Numbered from the stretch's first letter, positions 1 through 9,503 are shown. The stretch: DNA of 64,000 nt from Paucidesulfovibrio sp036541255 (GCA_036541255.1 JAZHDD010000048.1:62001-126000); one strand, 5' to 3'. Notes: generated by a model from the letters alone, not told the origin. A program made the numbers and translations.

Positions 1-757
1 CGGGCAGGAAGAATTCCGGTTCGGGAAGGCCGGTCAGGCCCGCGAGAATGTGGGTCAGCCAGCGGTTGGCTTGGGGCGAGGCCGGAGTCTCCAGGTGGGC
101 GTAGCTGAGCACATAGCGGCCCTGCCCGAAGCGTCCCGAGATAACGGCGGGCAAGCCTTCGAAGTCGGGCCGGATGCGCACGCCGTAGAGGTTTTCCCAG
201 TCCGAGGCCGTGCCTTTGGGCAGGCTTTTCAGGGCCAGGTCCGCCATCCAGAAGTCCGGTCCGGGCTTGTTGTAGGTGGCCAGTATTTCCACGTCGTTGT
301 CCGCGGGCTCGAAACGGCCCGGCCACCAGACCGGGAGCAGGGCGCTGTTGCTCATATCTTTGGGGATCAGAATATGGTCGTTCCCGAAATCCACATGGAC
401 GTGGCCGGACATGAAGTGCTGCATGCGGTCCGTAAAGGCGCGCCTGCGCCAGGGGCAGAGCGAAAGTCCGCCGCCGCTCAGGGCCAGCCCGGCCCCGCCG
501 CAGAAACCGAGATAGGAGCCGCCGTCCCGTACAAAGGCCCGCACCGCCTCGATACCCGCGTCTCCAAGCCGTTCGGCCTTGCCCCGGGCCCAGCCGCCCG
601 GAACCAGCAACAGGCCGGGGGGGTTGTCAGCGAGCAATCCCTGGGCTATCTCAGTCCCTCGCACGAGCCGATGAGGCAGGCCCCAGGCCGCCAGGGCCCG
701 GCGGGCCATGAGCCCCCAGAAGTGCGATTCGTCCCAGTATATGTAGATGCTTGACAT
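1..757 (-). CDS. BPL-N domain glutamine-amidotransferase-like protein (partial, runs off left edge)
   Basis: Open on the minus strand from ATG at 757 to the window edge without a stop, giving about 252 residues of an incomplete protein. It reads as a class I glutamine-amidotransferase-like fold of the biotin-protein-ligase N-terminal (BPL-N) family. A glycine-rich LLLVPGGW segment lies near residue 50 and a nucleophile elbow YLGFCGGAGLAL puts Cys86 at the expected catalytic position. The later GRFGQGRYVLSYAHLETP stretch also fits the family. The substrate is unknown. It is divergent from valS with about 200 bases between the two starts. No strong ribosome binding site precedes the ATG, so the start is moderately secure. 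No biotin ligase catalytic domain is visible in the portion present. Confidence 0.75.
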   Translation of the reverse strand, partial: MSSIYIYWDESHFWGLMARRALAAWGLPHRLVRGTEIAQGLLADNPPGLLLVPGGWARGKAERLGDAGIEAVRAFVRDGGSYLGFCGGAGLALSGGGLSLCPWRRRAFTDRMQHFMSGHVHVDFGNDHILIPKDMSNSALLPVWWPGRFEPADNDVEILATYNKPGPDFWMADLALKSLPKGTASDWENLYGVRIRPDFEGLPAVISGRFGQGRYVLSYAHLETPASPQANRWLTHILAGLTGLPEPEFFLP

Positions 758-959
758 ATTGACGCCCCAGGCTAGGTTTGTGCGACGCTATCAAGCGCGC
801 CGCCCACTGGCAAGTCGGACCGCTGCCATGGATTGTCGGAAAAACCGATGTTCTGGCAAAAAGGCCTGCTGTCCCGGGCGGATGAAACAGAACATTGCAG
901 GGAAAGGGCTGCGTTATCAGGACGCGGTTTGATCCGAAGTATATTTTCAAGGAGAGAGA

Positions 960-3614
960 ATGGGCAAGCCGGAATTGGCCAAAGGCTACGAGCCTCGGGA
1001 TGTGGAAGCGAGATGGAGCGCGCATTGGGAAGAAAACAGGACCTTCACCCCGGACCCCGAGGCTGAGGGCGAGCCGTATTCCATCGTCATTCCTCCGCCC
1101 AACGTTACCGGCGTGCTGCACATGGGCCACGCCCTGAACCAGACCATCCAGGACGTGCTTGCCCGGTTTTATCGCCAGCAGGGCCGCAACGTGCTCTGGG
1201 TGCCCGGCACGGACCACGCGGGCATCGCCACCCAGAACGTGGTCGAGCGCGAGCTGAAAAAGGAAGGCCTGACCCGCGACGACCTGGGCCGCGAGAAATT
1301 CCTGGAGCGCGTCTGGGCCTGGCGCGAGGACAAGGGCGGCACCATCCAGAACCAGATCCGGCGCATGGGCTCCTCCGTGGACTGGACCCGCGAATGTTTT
1401 ACCTTTGACGACCAGCGCGCCAAGGCCGTGCGCAAGGTCTTTGTGGAGTTGTTCAAACAGGGGCTGATCTACAAGGGCAACTATATCATCAACTGGTGCA
1501 ACCGCTGTCACACGGCCCTGGCCGATGACGAGGTCGAGCACGAGCCAAAGCCCGGCAAACTCCACCATATCCGCTATTCCCTGGCCGACGGCTCCGGCGA
1601 CATCGTCATCGCCACCACCCGGCCCGAGACCATGCTCGCGGACACGGCCATTGCCGTGAACCCCGAGGACGACCGTTTCAGGCACCTTATCGGCAAGACC
1701 GTGATCCTGCCCCTGGTGGGCCGCGAACTGCCTGTCATCGGCGACAGCTACGTGGACATCGAGTTCGGCACGGGCTGCCTCAAGGTCACTCCGGCCCACG
1801 ACATGAACGACTGGGAACTGGGACGCAAGCACGGTCTGGACGTCATCGCCATCCTGGACGAGGACGGCTACGTCAACGAAAACGCGCCCGAAAAATATCG
1901 CGGCATGTTCAAGGAAGACGCGCGCAAGGCCGTCATGGCCGACCTGGAAGCCGAGGGCCGCGTTGTGGAAGTGGCGGACCACGACCACAGCGTTGGCGTC
2001 TGCTACCGCTGCAAGTCCGTGATCGAGCCGCACGTTTCCACCCAGTGGTTCGTGTCCATGAAGCCCCTGGCTGAAAAGGCCCGCGCCGCCGTGCCCGCCA
2101 AGACGAAAATCTATCCGGAGCACTGGACCAAGACCTATTACGAATGGCTGGACAATATCCGCGACTGGTGCATCTCCCGCCAGATATGGTGGGGCCACCG
2201 CATCCCGGCCTGGACCTGCGCGGACTGCGGCGAGCTGATCGTGCCCGATGTCGATCCCGTCACCTGTCCCAAGTGCGGCTCCTCCCATCTGGAACAGGAC
2301 CCGGACGTGCTCGACACTTGGTTCTCCTCGGCGCTCTGGCCCTTCTCCACCATGGGCTGGCCCGACAAGACCCCGGAGCTGAAGAAATACTACCCCACGG
2401 CCGTGCTCGTGACCGGCTTCGACATCCTCTTCTTCTGGGTCGCCCGGATGATGATGATGGGCTTGCAGTTCATGGACGACGTGCCGTTCCATGACGTGTA
2501 CATCCATGCCCTGGTGCGCGACGAGCAGGGCAAGAAGATGTCCAAGTCCACGGGCAACGTCATCGACCCCATGGAAATGGTGGACAAGTACGGTACGGAC
2601 GCCACGCGTTTCACCCTCTGCGCCTTCGCGGCCATGGGCCGGGACATCAAGCTCTCCGAAGCGCGTATCGAAGGCTACCGCCATTTCGTGAACAAGATTT
2701 GGAACGCGACGCGCTTCGCGCTCATGAATTTGCCGGGGGAACTGCCCGCGGTCGATCCTGCCGAGGCCCAGGGGCTGGCCAACAAGTGGATTCTCAACCG
2801 GCTGGAAGAGGTCAAGGACGAGGTCCGGGCTGCCATCGAGGGCTACCGCTTCAACGAATACGCCCAGATTCTCTACCGCTTCATCTGGAACGAGTTCTGC
2901 GACTGGTATCTGGAAATGGTCAAGCCCGCGCTCTACGGCGAGGACGAGCAGGCCAAGGCCGCCACGCAAAAGGTGCTCGCCACCGTGCTGGGCGAAACCA
3001 TGGTCCTGCTGCATCCGGTCATGCCCTTCGTGACCCAGGAAATCTGGTCCGTGCTGCCCTCGACCCCGGCCGAAGATATCGCCACCGTGGCCTATCCCCA
3101 GGCGCGGCCCCAGTGTCGGGACCAAAAGGCCGTGGCCGACATGGAACTGTTCCAGGGCATCGTGTCCGCCGCCCGCAACATTCGTACAGAGCTGCACATC
3201 GAGCCGCAGGTCAAGCTGGACCTGCTCGTGCGCACCGTGTCCGAAGAGGACCGGGCCGTCATCGAAGAGAACGTGGAGCTGATCCGCTTCCTGGCCCGCA
3301 TCGAGAACGTGCTGGTCGGTCCGGATCAGAAAGGGCCGAAAGCCTCGGGCTCGGCCGTGGTGCGCGGCAACGAGATATTCCTGCCCCTGGAAGGCAAGGT
3401 GGACTTCGAGTCCGAACTGGCGCGGCTGGACAAGAAGCTGGCCAAGCTGGAAAAGGACCTTTCCGGCGTGGAAAAGAAGCTGGCCAACAAGGGCTTTGTG
3501 AGCAACGCGCCAGAAGAGGTCGTGGAAAAGGAAAAGGAAAAGCTGGCCGTCATGCAGGAAGAGCGCGACAAACTCACGGCCCTGCGCGCGCGGATTCAGA
3601 GCGTGCTGGCGTAG
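960..3614 (+). CDS. valS: Valyl-tRNA synthetase
   Basis: 884-residue class Ia aminoacyl-tRNA synthetase that charges tRNA-Val in the cytoplasm. The signature HMGH lies at residues 54-57 within PPPNVTGVLHMGHAL, and KMSKS at 526-530 within GKKMSKSTGNVIDP. A CP1 editing domain and a tRNA-binding anticodon domain fit between and after these. The last 70 or so residues are a charged, lysine-rich coiled coil typical of ValRS. The ATG is preceded by AGGAGAG at good spacing. The length is normal for the family. The coding sequence has a long open frame on the opposite strand, which is a composition artefact. The next gene starts 100 bases downstream, with no clear terminator between. Confidence 0.98.
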   Translation: MGKPELAKGYEPRDVEARWSAHWEENRTFTPDPEAEGEPYSIVIPPPNVTGVLHMGHALNQTIQDVLARFYRQQGRNVLWVPGTDHAGIATQNVVERELKKEGLTRDDLGREKFLERVWAWREDKGGTIQNQIRRMGSSVDWTRECFTFDDQRAKAVRKVFVELFKQGLIYKGNYIINWCNRCHTALADDEVEHEPKPGKLHHIRYSLADGSGDIVIATTRPETMLADTAIAVNPEDDRFRHLIGKTVILPLVGRELPVIGDSYVDIEFGTGCLKVTPAHDMNDWELGRKHGLDVIAILDEDGYVNENAPEKYRGMFKEDARKAVMADLEAEGRVVEVADHDHSVGVCYRCKSVIEPHVSTQWFVSMKPLAEKARAAVPAKTKIYPEHWTKTYYEWLDNIRDWCISRQIWWGHRIPAWTCADCGELIVPDVDPVTCPKCGSSHLEQDPDVLDTWFSSALWPFSTMGWPDKTPELKKYYPTAVLVTGFDILFFWVARMMMMGLQFMDDVPFHDVYIHALVRDEQGKKMSKSTGNVIDPMEMVDKYGTDATRFTLCAFAAMGRDIKLSEARIEGYRHFVNKIWNATRFALMNLPGELPAVDPAEAQGLANKWILNRLEEVKDEVRAAIEGYRFNEYAQILYRFIWNEFCDWYLEMVKPALYGEDEQAKAATQKVLATVLGETMVLLHPVMPFVTQEIWSVLPSTPAEDIATVAYPQARPQCRDQKAVADMELFQGIVSAARNIRTELHIEPQVKLDLLVRTVSEEDRAVIEENVELIRFLARIENVLVGPDQKGPKASGSAVVRGNEIFLPLEGKVDFESELARLDKKLAKLEKDLSGVEKKLANKGFVSNAPEEVVEKEKEKLAVMQEERDKLTALRARIQSVLA

Positions 3615-3714
3615 CGGAGAGCGAAACCGTCTGGCCCGCCGACCTGTCAAGCGTCGGTTGTGATGCCGTCATATAACTGGGCATTGTTGCGGCAAGGCCC
3701 CGGAGACATACACA

Positions 3715-5235
3715 ATGAGCACCGTCTATCTCATCGGCGCCGGCCCCGGCGATCCCGGCCTGCTCACCGTGCGGGCCAAGGAACTGATCGAAACCTGCGA
3801 CGTGGTGGTCTACGACTACCTCGCCAACAAGGAATTTCTCAAGTACGCCCGCAAGGACGCGGAGATCATCTACGTGGGCAAGAAGGGCGGCGACCACACT
3901 TTGCCCCAGGACAAGATCAATGAGCTCATCGTGGAGCTGGCCCGGAGCGGCAAGAGCGTGGCCCGGCTCAAGGGCGGGGACCCGTTCGTGTTCGGGCGCG
4001 GCGGCGAGGAAGCCGAAGAACTGGTCGAGGCGGGCGTGGCCTTTGAGATCGTGCCCGGCGTGACCGCGGGCGTGGCTGCCCCGGCCTATGCGGGCATCCC
4101 TGTGACGCATCGCGACCATACCACCAGCGTCTGCTTCATCACCGGCCACGAGGACCCCACCAAGGAGGCCACCGGCCACAACTGGGATGTCTACGCCCAG
4201 AGCACCAGCACTCTGGTCTTCTACATGGGCGTGAAGAACCTGCCCATGATCTCGGAAAAGCTCATCCAGGGCGGACGCGACCCCAAGACGCCCGTGGCAC
4301 TTGTGCGCTGGGGCACCCGCTCCGAGCAGCAGAGCTTCGTGTCCACGCTCGCGGACGTGGCTGCCGAGGCCGAACGCCGTGGGTTCGCGGCCCCGTCCAT
4401 CATCGTGGTGGGCGGCGTGTGCGGCCTGCACGACAAGCTGTCCTGGTTCGAGAAGCGCCCCCTGCTGGGCAAGGGCATCGTGGTCACGCGGGCGCGGGAG
4501 CAGGCCAGCGGGCTGGTGCGAGACCTCGTGGATCTGGGCGCGCATGTCTACGAATTCCCGACCATCGAGATTCAACCCCTGGACGATTACGAGGACGTGG
4601 AAAACGCGGTCATGCGTCTGCCCATGCAGGACTGGGTGGTCTTCACCTCGGTGAACGGCGTGAAATATTTCTGGAAGCAGCTGGACGAAGTGGGCCTGGA
4701 TTCACGCGTGTTCGGCGGCATCCAGGTGGCGGCCATCGGCCCGGCCACGGCCGACGCCCTGCGCGAGCGCGGCATCAAGCCGGACTTCATCCCCGAGAAA
4801 TACGTGGCCGAGCATGTGGTGGAAGGGCTGTTGGAGCGCGGCGTGGCAGGCAAGAAGGTGCTCATCCCCCGCGCCCGCGTGGCCCGCGAGGTGTTGCCCG
4901 AGCAATTGGCTGCCGCCGGGGCCAAGGTCCAGGTGCTGCCCGTGTACGAGACGCGGCTGGCCCAGGAGGATGCCTCCGAGGTGCTGGCGGCCATGGACAA
5001 GGGCAAGCTGGATTACGTGACCTTCACCAGCTCCAGCACCGTGGACAATTTCTTCGAGCTGGTTCCGGCCCAGACTCTGAAAGAGTACAAGGCCGCGCAT
5101 CCGGACAAGGCCAAGCTGGCCTGCATCGGCCCCATCACGGCCAAGACGCTCGAAGGGCACGGCTTCGCGCCCGATCTCCAGCCCGAGGACTACACCATTC
5201 CCGCGCTGGTCAAGGCGCTGCTGAAGGCCGAATAA
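3715..5235 (+). CDS. cobA-hemD: Fused uroporphyrinogen-III C-methyltransferase / uroporphyrinogen-III synthase
   Basis: 506-residue two-domain enzyme. Residues 1 to about 245 are a SAM-dependent uroporphyrinogen-III methyltransferase (SUMT/CobA): N-terminal YLIGAGPGDPGLLTV, then LKGGDPFVFGRGGEE and the EIVPGVTAG motif. Residues from about 250 to the end are uroporphyrinogen-III synthase (HemD), starting at the LLGKGIVVTRAREQ segment. The fusion makes uroporphyrinogen III from hydroxymethylbilane and methylates it to precorrin-2, the branch point for siroheme, cobalamin and the siroheme-dependent heme route. The fusion is well known in several bacterial groups including Desulfovibrio. hemC, the upstream enzyme, lies about 38 kb away. 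A strong hairpin follows the stop codon. Confidence 0.96.
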   Translation: MSTVYLIGAGPGDPGLLTVRAKELIETCDVVVYDYLANKEFLKYARKDAEIIYVGKKGGDHTLPQDKINELIVELARSGKSVARLKGGDPFVFGRGGEEAEELVEAGVAFEIVPGVTAGVAAPAYAGIPVTHRDHTTSVCFITGHEDPTKEATGHNWDVYAQSTSTLVFYMGVKNLPMISEKLIQGGRDPKTPVALVRWGTRSEQQSFVSTLADVAAEAERRGFAAPSIIVVGGVCGLHDKLSWFEKRPLLGKGIVVTRAREQASGLVRDLVDLGAHVYEFPTIEIQPLDDYEDVENAVMRLPMQDWVVFTSVNGVKYFWKQLDEVGLDSRVFGGIQVAAIGPATADALRERGIKPDFIPEKYVAEHVVEGLLERGVAGKKVLIPRARVAREVLPEQLAAAGAKVQVLPVYETRLAQEDASEVLAAMDKGKLDYVTFTSSSTVDNFFELVPAQTLKEYKAAHPDKAKLACIGPITAKTLEGHGFAPDLQPEDYTIPALVKALLKAE

Positions 5236-5261
5236 CCCGGAGCGGACACGATCGCATCATG

Positions 5262-5300
5262 GCCCCGGCAGCGTACGCGTTGCCGGGGCTTGTTCATTTC
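5262..5300 (+). terminator. Probable intrinsic terminator after cobA-hemD
   Basis: Perfect 9-base inverted repeat GCCCCGGCA (5262-5270) and TGCCGGGGC (5281-5289), with an inner GCG/CGC that can extend pairing. It is followed by a T-rich but interrupted tail (TTGTTCATTTC). It lies 27 bases after the cobA-hemD stop. Confidence 0.7.
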
Positions 5301-5372
5301 CCTGCCAGGCTTGATCTTCTGAGCCAAGCTGCTATCTATCAAATATTATTTCTCCGACCCAAAGGAGCGCCC

Positions 5373-6368
5373 ATGCCAAACAAAACCGCCAGCCCCGACG
5401 ACATCCGCGCCCTGTCCTCTGCCTTCCAGCAGAGCCGCATCCTGCTCACCGCCGCGGACCTGGACCTGTTCACGCACCTGGGCCGCGCAACCCGCAGCGC
5501 GGCGGAATTATCCCCGCTTATCAAGGCGGACGAACGCGCCCTGGACCGGCTTTTGAACGCGCTCACGGCCCTGGGGCTCGCCACCAAGCAGGGCAACGCC
5601 TTCACAGCCACGGACGCGGCCCATGCCCTGCTTTCCCGCGAAAGCCCCGACTACATCGCCCTGGGCCACCGCTCCAATCTCTACGCCAACTGGAACACCC
5701 TGACCCAGGCCGTGCGCACGGGCATGAGCGTGCTCACCCCCGACTTCGACGACGATTCCCGGCGCGAGGATTTCATCGCGGCCATGCACAACCGGGGCGG
5801 GGTGGACGCGGACGGACTGGCTGCCCGGCTGCCCCTTGCGGGCTTGAAGCGCGTCCTGGACGTGGGCGGCGGCTCCGGCGTGTACGCCATGGGCATGTGC
5901 CGGGCCGAGCCAGGCCTTGAGGTGGTTGTGCTGGAACTGCCCAAGGTCGTGCCCATCACGGCGCGCTACGTGGCCGAAGCGGGCCTGTCCGATCGCATCA
6001 CCACCAAGGCGGGTAATTTCAATTCGGACGACTGGGGCGCGGGCTATGATCTGGTCCTGCTGTCGGCCATCGTGCACATGCTCGGGCCGGAAGAAAACGC
6101 CCGGTTACTAGAGCGGGCCTTTGCAGCGCTTGCGCCGGGCGGCTGGTGCGCCGTGGTGGATTTCCTCATGGACGACAGCCGCACCCGGCCTGCGTTCGGC
6201 GCTGTTTTCGCATTGAACATGCTGGTCAATACGGCCCGGGGTGACGTATACACCCGTGCCGAGGCGCGCGACTGGTTCACGCACGCCGGTTTTGTCGCGC
6301 TGCAAGACATTGATACCGGCCCGAAAACGAGCATGGTCCTGGGCCGCAAGCCAGGAGGGGGGGAATGA
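5373..6368 (+). CDS. SAM-dependent O-methyltransferase (acetylserotonin/plant COMT-like family)
   Basis: 331 residues. The N-terminal 100 residues resemble the winged-helix dimerisation domain of the COMT-type methyltransferases. The C-terminal Rossmann domain contains the SAM-binding loop VLDVGGGSGVYAMGM and a motif-III-like LAPGGWCAVVDFLMDD. The family transfers methyl groups to hydroxyls or other nucleophiles on small aromatic or polyketide-like molecules; the substrate here cannot be inferred. The ATG follows AAAGGAG at 6-7 bases, so I chose it over upstream in-frame codons that lie inside the cobA-hemD region. The stop overlaps the next gene's ATG (ATGA), implying translational coupling. 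The end is preceded by a run of seven G (6357-6363). Confidence 0.85.
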   Translation: MPNKTASPDDIRALSSAFQQSRILLTAADLDLFTHLGRATRSAAELSPLIKADERALDRLLNALTALGLATKQGNAFTATDAAHALLSRESPDYIALGHRSNLYANWNTLTQAVRTGMSVLTPDFDDDSRREDFIAAMHNRGGVDADGLAARLPLAGLKRVLDVGGGSGVYAMGMCRAEPGLEVVVLELPKVVPITARYVAEAGLSDRITTKAGNFNSDDWGAGYDLVLLSAIVHMLGPEENARLLERAFAALAPGGWCAVVDFLMDDSRTRPAFGAVFALNMLVNTARGDVYTRAEARDWFTHAGFVALQDIDTGPKTSMVLGRKPGGGE

Positions 6369-6871
6369 GAAAGGCGCTGTTGCTTTGCGTGGTCCTGCTG
6401 TTCTGTGCAGGCTGCCTTGCGGAGACCGACGGTCCCGTGACGTTCGAGGAGCAGGGCCTGCCTGCTGAGGCTCTGGGCGAGTGGCGTTGCGGCGACGCCA
6501 GCGAGGATTGCGAGCTGGAATTGATGTCCGCCGAGGGGCGGCCCGATTCGGTCGTTGTCCGCCTGCGCTACGGCAACGACAAGTACATGGGGACTGCGGA
6601 CGTGTCGCGTGTGCCCACGGCGGCGGATATTTACGTCGCGTACTTCCCGGTGTTGCATGTGCTTTCGACTTCGGACCAGAGCGAAAACATGCCCCATGTC
6701 TGCGCTGTCTTCGCCATCAAGGGCGACGAATTGCAGCTTTTGGACCCACGTTACGGCACGCCTCCGGGCGATAATGCCGTTCCCTCGGAAACATTCAAGG
6801 AAGATTTGCGCCGGTTCGGGCCGGAATACGCCTCTGATCCCGGCTATCTGACTTTTAAACGCGGGAAGTAA
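6365..6871 (+). CDS. Small predicted lipoprotein, unknown function
   Basis: 168 residues. The N-terminus has a basic start, a hydrophobic core and a lipobox ending FCAGC, so it is probably lipid-anchored at Cys18. The mature part is acidic and contains several further cysteines (RCGDASEDCELELMS). I recognise no family. It overlaps the methyltransferase by four bases and is followed by the beta-lactamase gene after seven bases, so the three are probably co-transcribed. Confidence 0.75.
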   Translation: MRKALLLCVVLLFCAGCLAETDGPVTFEEQGLPAEALGEWRCGDASEDCELELMSAEGRPDSVVVRLRYGNDKYMGTADVSRVPTAADIYVAYFPVLHVLSTSDQSENMPHVCAVFAIKGDELQLLDPRYGTPPGDNAVPSETFKEDLRRFGPEYASDPGYLTFKRGK

Positions 6872-6878
6872 ATCCGAT

Positions 6879-7709
6879 ATGCACCAGTTCCATATCCATC
6901 TGCGGGTCTCCTCCGTTGTCGTTTGCCTGCTCTTGCTGCTGGCGGTTCCTGCCCAGGCCCTGGAACTCTCCGATTCGGCCCGCACCGAATTGGAAACATT
7001 ATTTGGTCGGGATGCCTGTTTTTCGCTGTACGACGAGACCGAGAACACATGGACAAGGATCAACCCGGAGCGGTGCGCCCAGCGTATTACGCCGTGTTCG
7101 ACCTTCAAAATCCCGCATGCGCTCGTGGCGCTGACAACAGGCGTTGTGCCGCGCGAGGGGCTGGCGCTGGACTGGGACCCGCAGCGTGACCCTGCCGGGG
7201 AAGGCTGGCCCGAAGTCTGGAAGGAGCGGCATTGTCTGACCTCGGCCATCAAGCATTCGGTTGTCTGGTATTTCCAGGAGCTGGCCCGGCGTATCGGCCC
7301 GGAAAGGGAGCAGACCTGGCTGGACGCCATGGGCTATGGCAATCGGGATATCTCCGGCGGCCTGGAAGTGTTCTGGCTCTCTTCCAGCCTGAAAATTTCC
7401 GCTGACGAGCAGGTGGAGTTCCTGCGCCGCTTTTTCCGCAACGAACTACCGTTTGATGTGGCGCACATGGAACAGGTGCGCGGCATGATTCTCAGAGAGC
7501 ATGGCACGGATCGGCTTTTCTGGGGCAAGACAGGCATGGGTGACGCTCCGGATGGAGTGGGCGTGGGCCTGTTCACGGGCTGCGTGGAAAAGAACGGGCG
7601 GCGTTACTTCTTCGCACTGAACTGCGAGGTGCCGGATGGGACGCAGACGTTTGTCCGGCGCGCGAAACTGTTGGAACTGAGTCTTGCCGCATTGGGGCTG
7701 GACGAGTAA
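6879..7709 (+). CDS. Class D (OXA-type) beta-lactamase
   Basis: 276 residues with a signal peptide ending near AQA (residues 25-27), so periplasmic. All class D landmarks are visible: the nucleophile tetrad STFK at 74-77, SVV at 127-129, YGN at 153-155, a tryptophan at 166 in the omega-loop region and WGKTG at 215-219. The Lys of STFK is the residue carboxylated in this class. The enzyme would hydrolyse beta-lactams by an acyl-serine route. It sits in an apparent operon with a lipoprotein and a methyltransferase and has the same codon style as its neighbours, so it looks like a resident chromosomal gene. Its spectrum cannot be judged from sequence, and a peptidoglycan-related role remains possible. 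Confidence 0.92.
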   Translation: MHQFHIHLRVSSVVVCLLLLLAVPAQALELSDSARTELETLFGRDACFSLYDETENTWTRINPERCAQRITPCSTFKIPHALVALTTGVVPREGLALDWDPQRDPAGEGWPEVWKERHCLTSAIKHSVVWYFQELARRIGPEREQTWLDAMGYGNRDISGGLEVFWLSSSLKISADEQVEFLRRFFRNELPFDVAHMEQVRGMILREHGTDRLFWGKTGMGDAPDGVGVGLFTGCVEKNGRRYFFALNCEVPDGTQTFVRRAKLLELSLAALGLDE

Positions 7710-7745
7710 GAGGGGCGGAGCACGCACAACAGCAAAGGAGCGAGC

Positions 7746-8420
7746 ATGGCCCTTCCCATAGCGGTCCTGGTTTCCGGGAGCGGTTCCAATCTGCAATCCC
7801 TGATAGACAGGATCGAGTCTGGCACGCTGGATGCGGACATCCGGCTGGTGGTCTCCAACAATCCCGACGCCTACGGTATTGTGCGGGCACGCAACCACAA
7901 CATCCCCAATCTGATTCTGGACCACCGCGACTTTGATTCCCGCGAGGCCTTTGATGCGGAAATGGCCCAGGCTGTGCGGGATTCCGGGGCTGAATACGTG
8001 ATCCTGGCCGGGTTCATGCGCCTGCTGACTCCCGGCTTCCTGAGTGCCTTCCCTGGCCGGGTCGTGAACATCCATCCGGCCTTGCTGCCCAGCTTTCCGG
8101 GTACGCACGGCCAGCGGGACGCAGCTCTCTACGGCGTGCGCATCGCGGGCTGCACCGTGCATTTCGTGAATGAGAAAATGGACAACGGCCCGGTGATTAT
8201 CCAGGCCGCCGTGCCCGCGTATCCGGGCGAGGACCCTGGCGATCTTGGTGAGCGCATCCTGCGCTGCGAACACCGCATCTATGCCCAGGCCGTGCAGTGG
8301 CTGGCGGAAAAGCGTTTGACCGTGCAGGACCGTTTCGTGCTGCTGGCCCAGGCGGACAGGCCCCTGGCCGACGCCCCGCAAAACGCCCTGGTCAGCCCGC
8401 CCCTGGAAAAGGGCTTCTAG
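7746..8420 (+). CDS. purN: Phosphoribosylglycinamide formyltransferase (GART)
   Basis: 224 residues. It transfers a formyl group from 10-formyl-tetrahydrofolate to GAR in de novo purine synthesis. The N-terminal VLVSGSGSNLQSLI is the phosphate-binding loop. The catalytic triad is placed at Asn108, His110 and Asp146 within VVNIHPALLPSFPG and KMDNGPVI. Length is normal, with about 20 extra residues at the C-terminus. The ATG follows AAAGGAG. The gene starts 36 bases after the beta-lactamase stop and may be read from the same transcript. Confidence 0.96.
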   Translation: MALPIAVLVSGSGSNLQSLIDRIESGTLDADIRLVVSNNPDAYGIVRARNHNIPNLILDHRDFDSREAFDAEMAQAVRDSGAEYVILAGFMRLLTPGFLSAFPGRVVNIHPALLPSFPGTHGQRDAALYGVRIAGCTVHFVNEKMDNGPVIIQAAVPAYPGEDPGDLGERILRCEHRIYAQAVQWLAEKRLTVQDRFVLLAQADRPLADAPQNALVSPPLEKGF

Positions 8421-8472
8421 CCGCAAGCCGTTTCTTCGCTGGCTTGACGCCGCCCGTCGAGGAATAAGGCGG

Positions 8473-9372
8473 CTACTTTTCCAGGGACCGCTCGGCCTGT
8501 TGCAGGAGTCTGCGCTGCACAGCGCTCATCAGATCGCTTTCCAGATCCCAGCTGTGCCAGTAAAGCACCACGTCGAGCGCCTTTTGGGGCGCGAGCCGCA
8601 CCAGTGCGCCCGAGTCCAGGTGGGGACGGGCCTGATGCGCCGGAATCAGGCCGTAGGCCAGACCGAGCACGGCCATATCCACGAATTTTTCCGATGAGGG
8701 CACATAGTGGCGCGGGCCGGGCGTGAGCCTGATGGCCTGCGGCCCGAAGAGCAGGCCCAGGAAATCGTCATGGGCCGCGTCTTTGCGGTTGAAGAGCACG
8801 GCCGGGGCGCGGCGCGCGGTCTCGGGGGTGAGCCCGTGCGTGAACCAGCACCGGGCAAACGCGGGCGCGGCGCAGCAGAAATACGGCATCACGCCCAGCC
8901 GCACGCAGCGCGTGCCGCGGACCGGTTCGGGCAGGGTGGACAGGCAGCCCGCCACTTCGCCCCGCTCCAATTGTTCATGGGTGCGTTCCTGGTCGTCCAC
9001 GGTCAGGTCCAGGAGAATGCGCTGCTCGGCCAGGAGCGGGGCCAGGGCCTCCAAAAACCAGATGGCCAGACTGTCCGCGTTCACGGCCAGGGGCAGGCGC
9101 TGAAAGCCGCTTTCCTCGCGCGGGGCGAGCCGCTCCGCCAGTTCGTCTTCCAGCAGCCGGGCCTGGTTGTAATGGCGCAGCAGTTCGCGTCCGGATTCCG
9201 TGGCATAGGGCGGGGTGGCGCGTACCAGGAGCGGCCTGCCGAGTTGCGTTTCCAGTAGGCGCACCCGCTGGGACACGGCGGACTGGGTCAGGTGCAGGGC
9301 CTGGGCCGCGCGTTCGAAGCCGCCTTCGCGTACCACCAGGGCCAGGGCTTCCAGCAATTTGTAATCGAGCAT
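8473..9372 (-). CDS. argP: LysR-type regulator, ArgP/IciA family
   Basis: 299 residues. The N-terminal helix-turn-helix (LTQSAVSQRVRLLE, about residues 28-41) is typical of LysR regulators. The rest is the periplasmic-binding-protein-like effector domain. Overall layout and the LDYKLLEALALVVREGGFE opening match ArgP. ArgP proteins sense lysine or arginine and activate the argO/lysE exporter. The gene is divergent from a LysE/ArgO exporter with an AT-rich 131-base intergenic region, the classical arrangement, so mutual regulation is a reasonable inference. Confidence 0.9.
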   Translation of the reverse strand: MLDYKLLEALALVVREGGFERAAQALHLTQSAVSQRVRLLETQLGRPLLVRATPPYATESGRELLRHYNQARLLEDELAERLAPREESGFQRLPLAVNADSLAIWFLEALAPLLAEQRILLDLTVDDQERTHEQLERGEVAGCLSTLPEPVRGTRCVRLGVMPYFCCAAPAFARCWFTHGLTPETARRAPAVLFNRKDAAHDDFLGLLFGPQAIRLTPGPRHYVPSSEKFVDMAVLGLAYGLIPAHQARPHLDSGALVRLAPQKALDVVLYWHSWDLESDLMSAVQRRLLQQAERSLEK

Positions 9373-9503
9373 AGTTCATATTAGCAAAATTAATGTAATC
9401 TGTTAAATATTAATTTTACAACAAGGACAGGCGGGCTTAGGTTCTGTGCCCCGGCGGCTGTGGTTGCCGCCGATGAATCAGATCGCAAGCGAGGAAGACG
9501 AGA
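9373..9503. promoter_or_regulatory. Divergent argP/argO control region
   Basis: 131 bases between two divergent starts. The argP-proximal half (9376-9420) is strikingly AT-rich against the local high GC, with repeated TTAAT/ATTAA elements that could hold LysR-type T-N11-A boxes and the -10 elements of both promoters. I cannot assign exact boxes. The argO ATG is preceded by GAGGAAGACGAGA. Confidence 0.55.

Noticed and set aside
651..3650. 999-codon open frame antisense to valS
   Set aside because: It lies opposite a clear valS and has no recognisable domain; high GC at third positions creates long antisense frames. The same holds for long frames opposite lon (36458-38692) and hemL (20818-23778).
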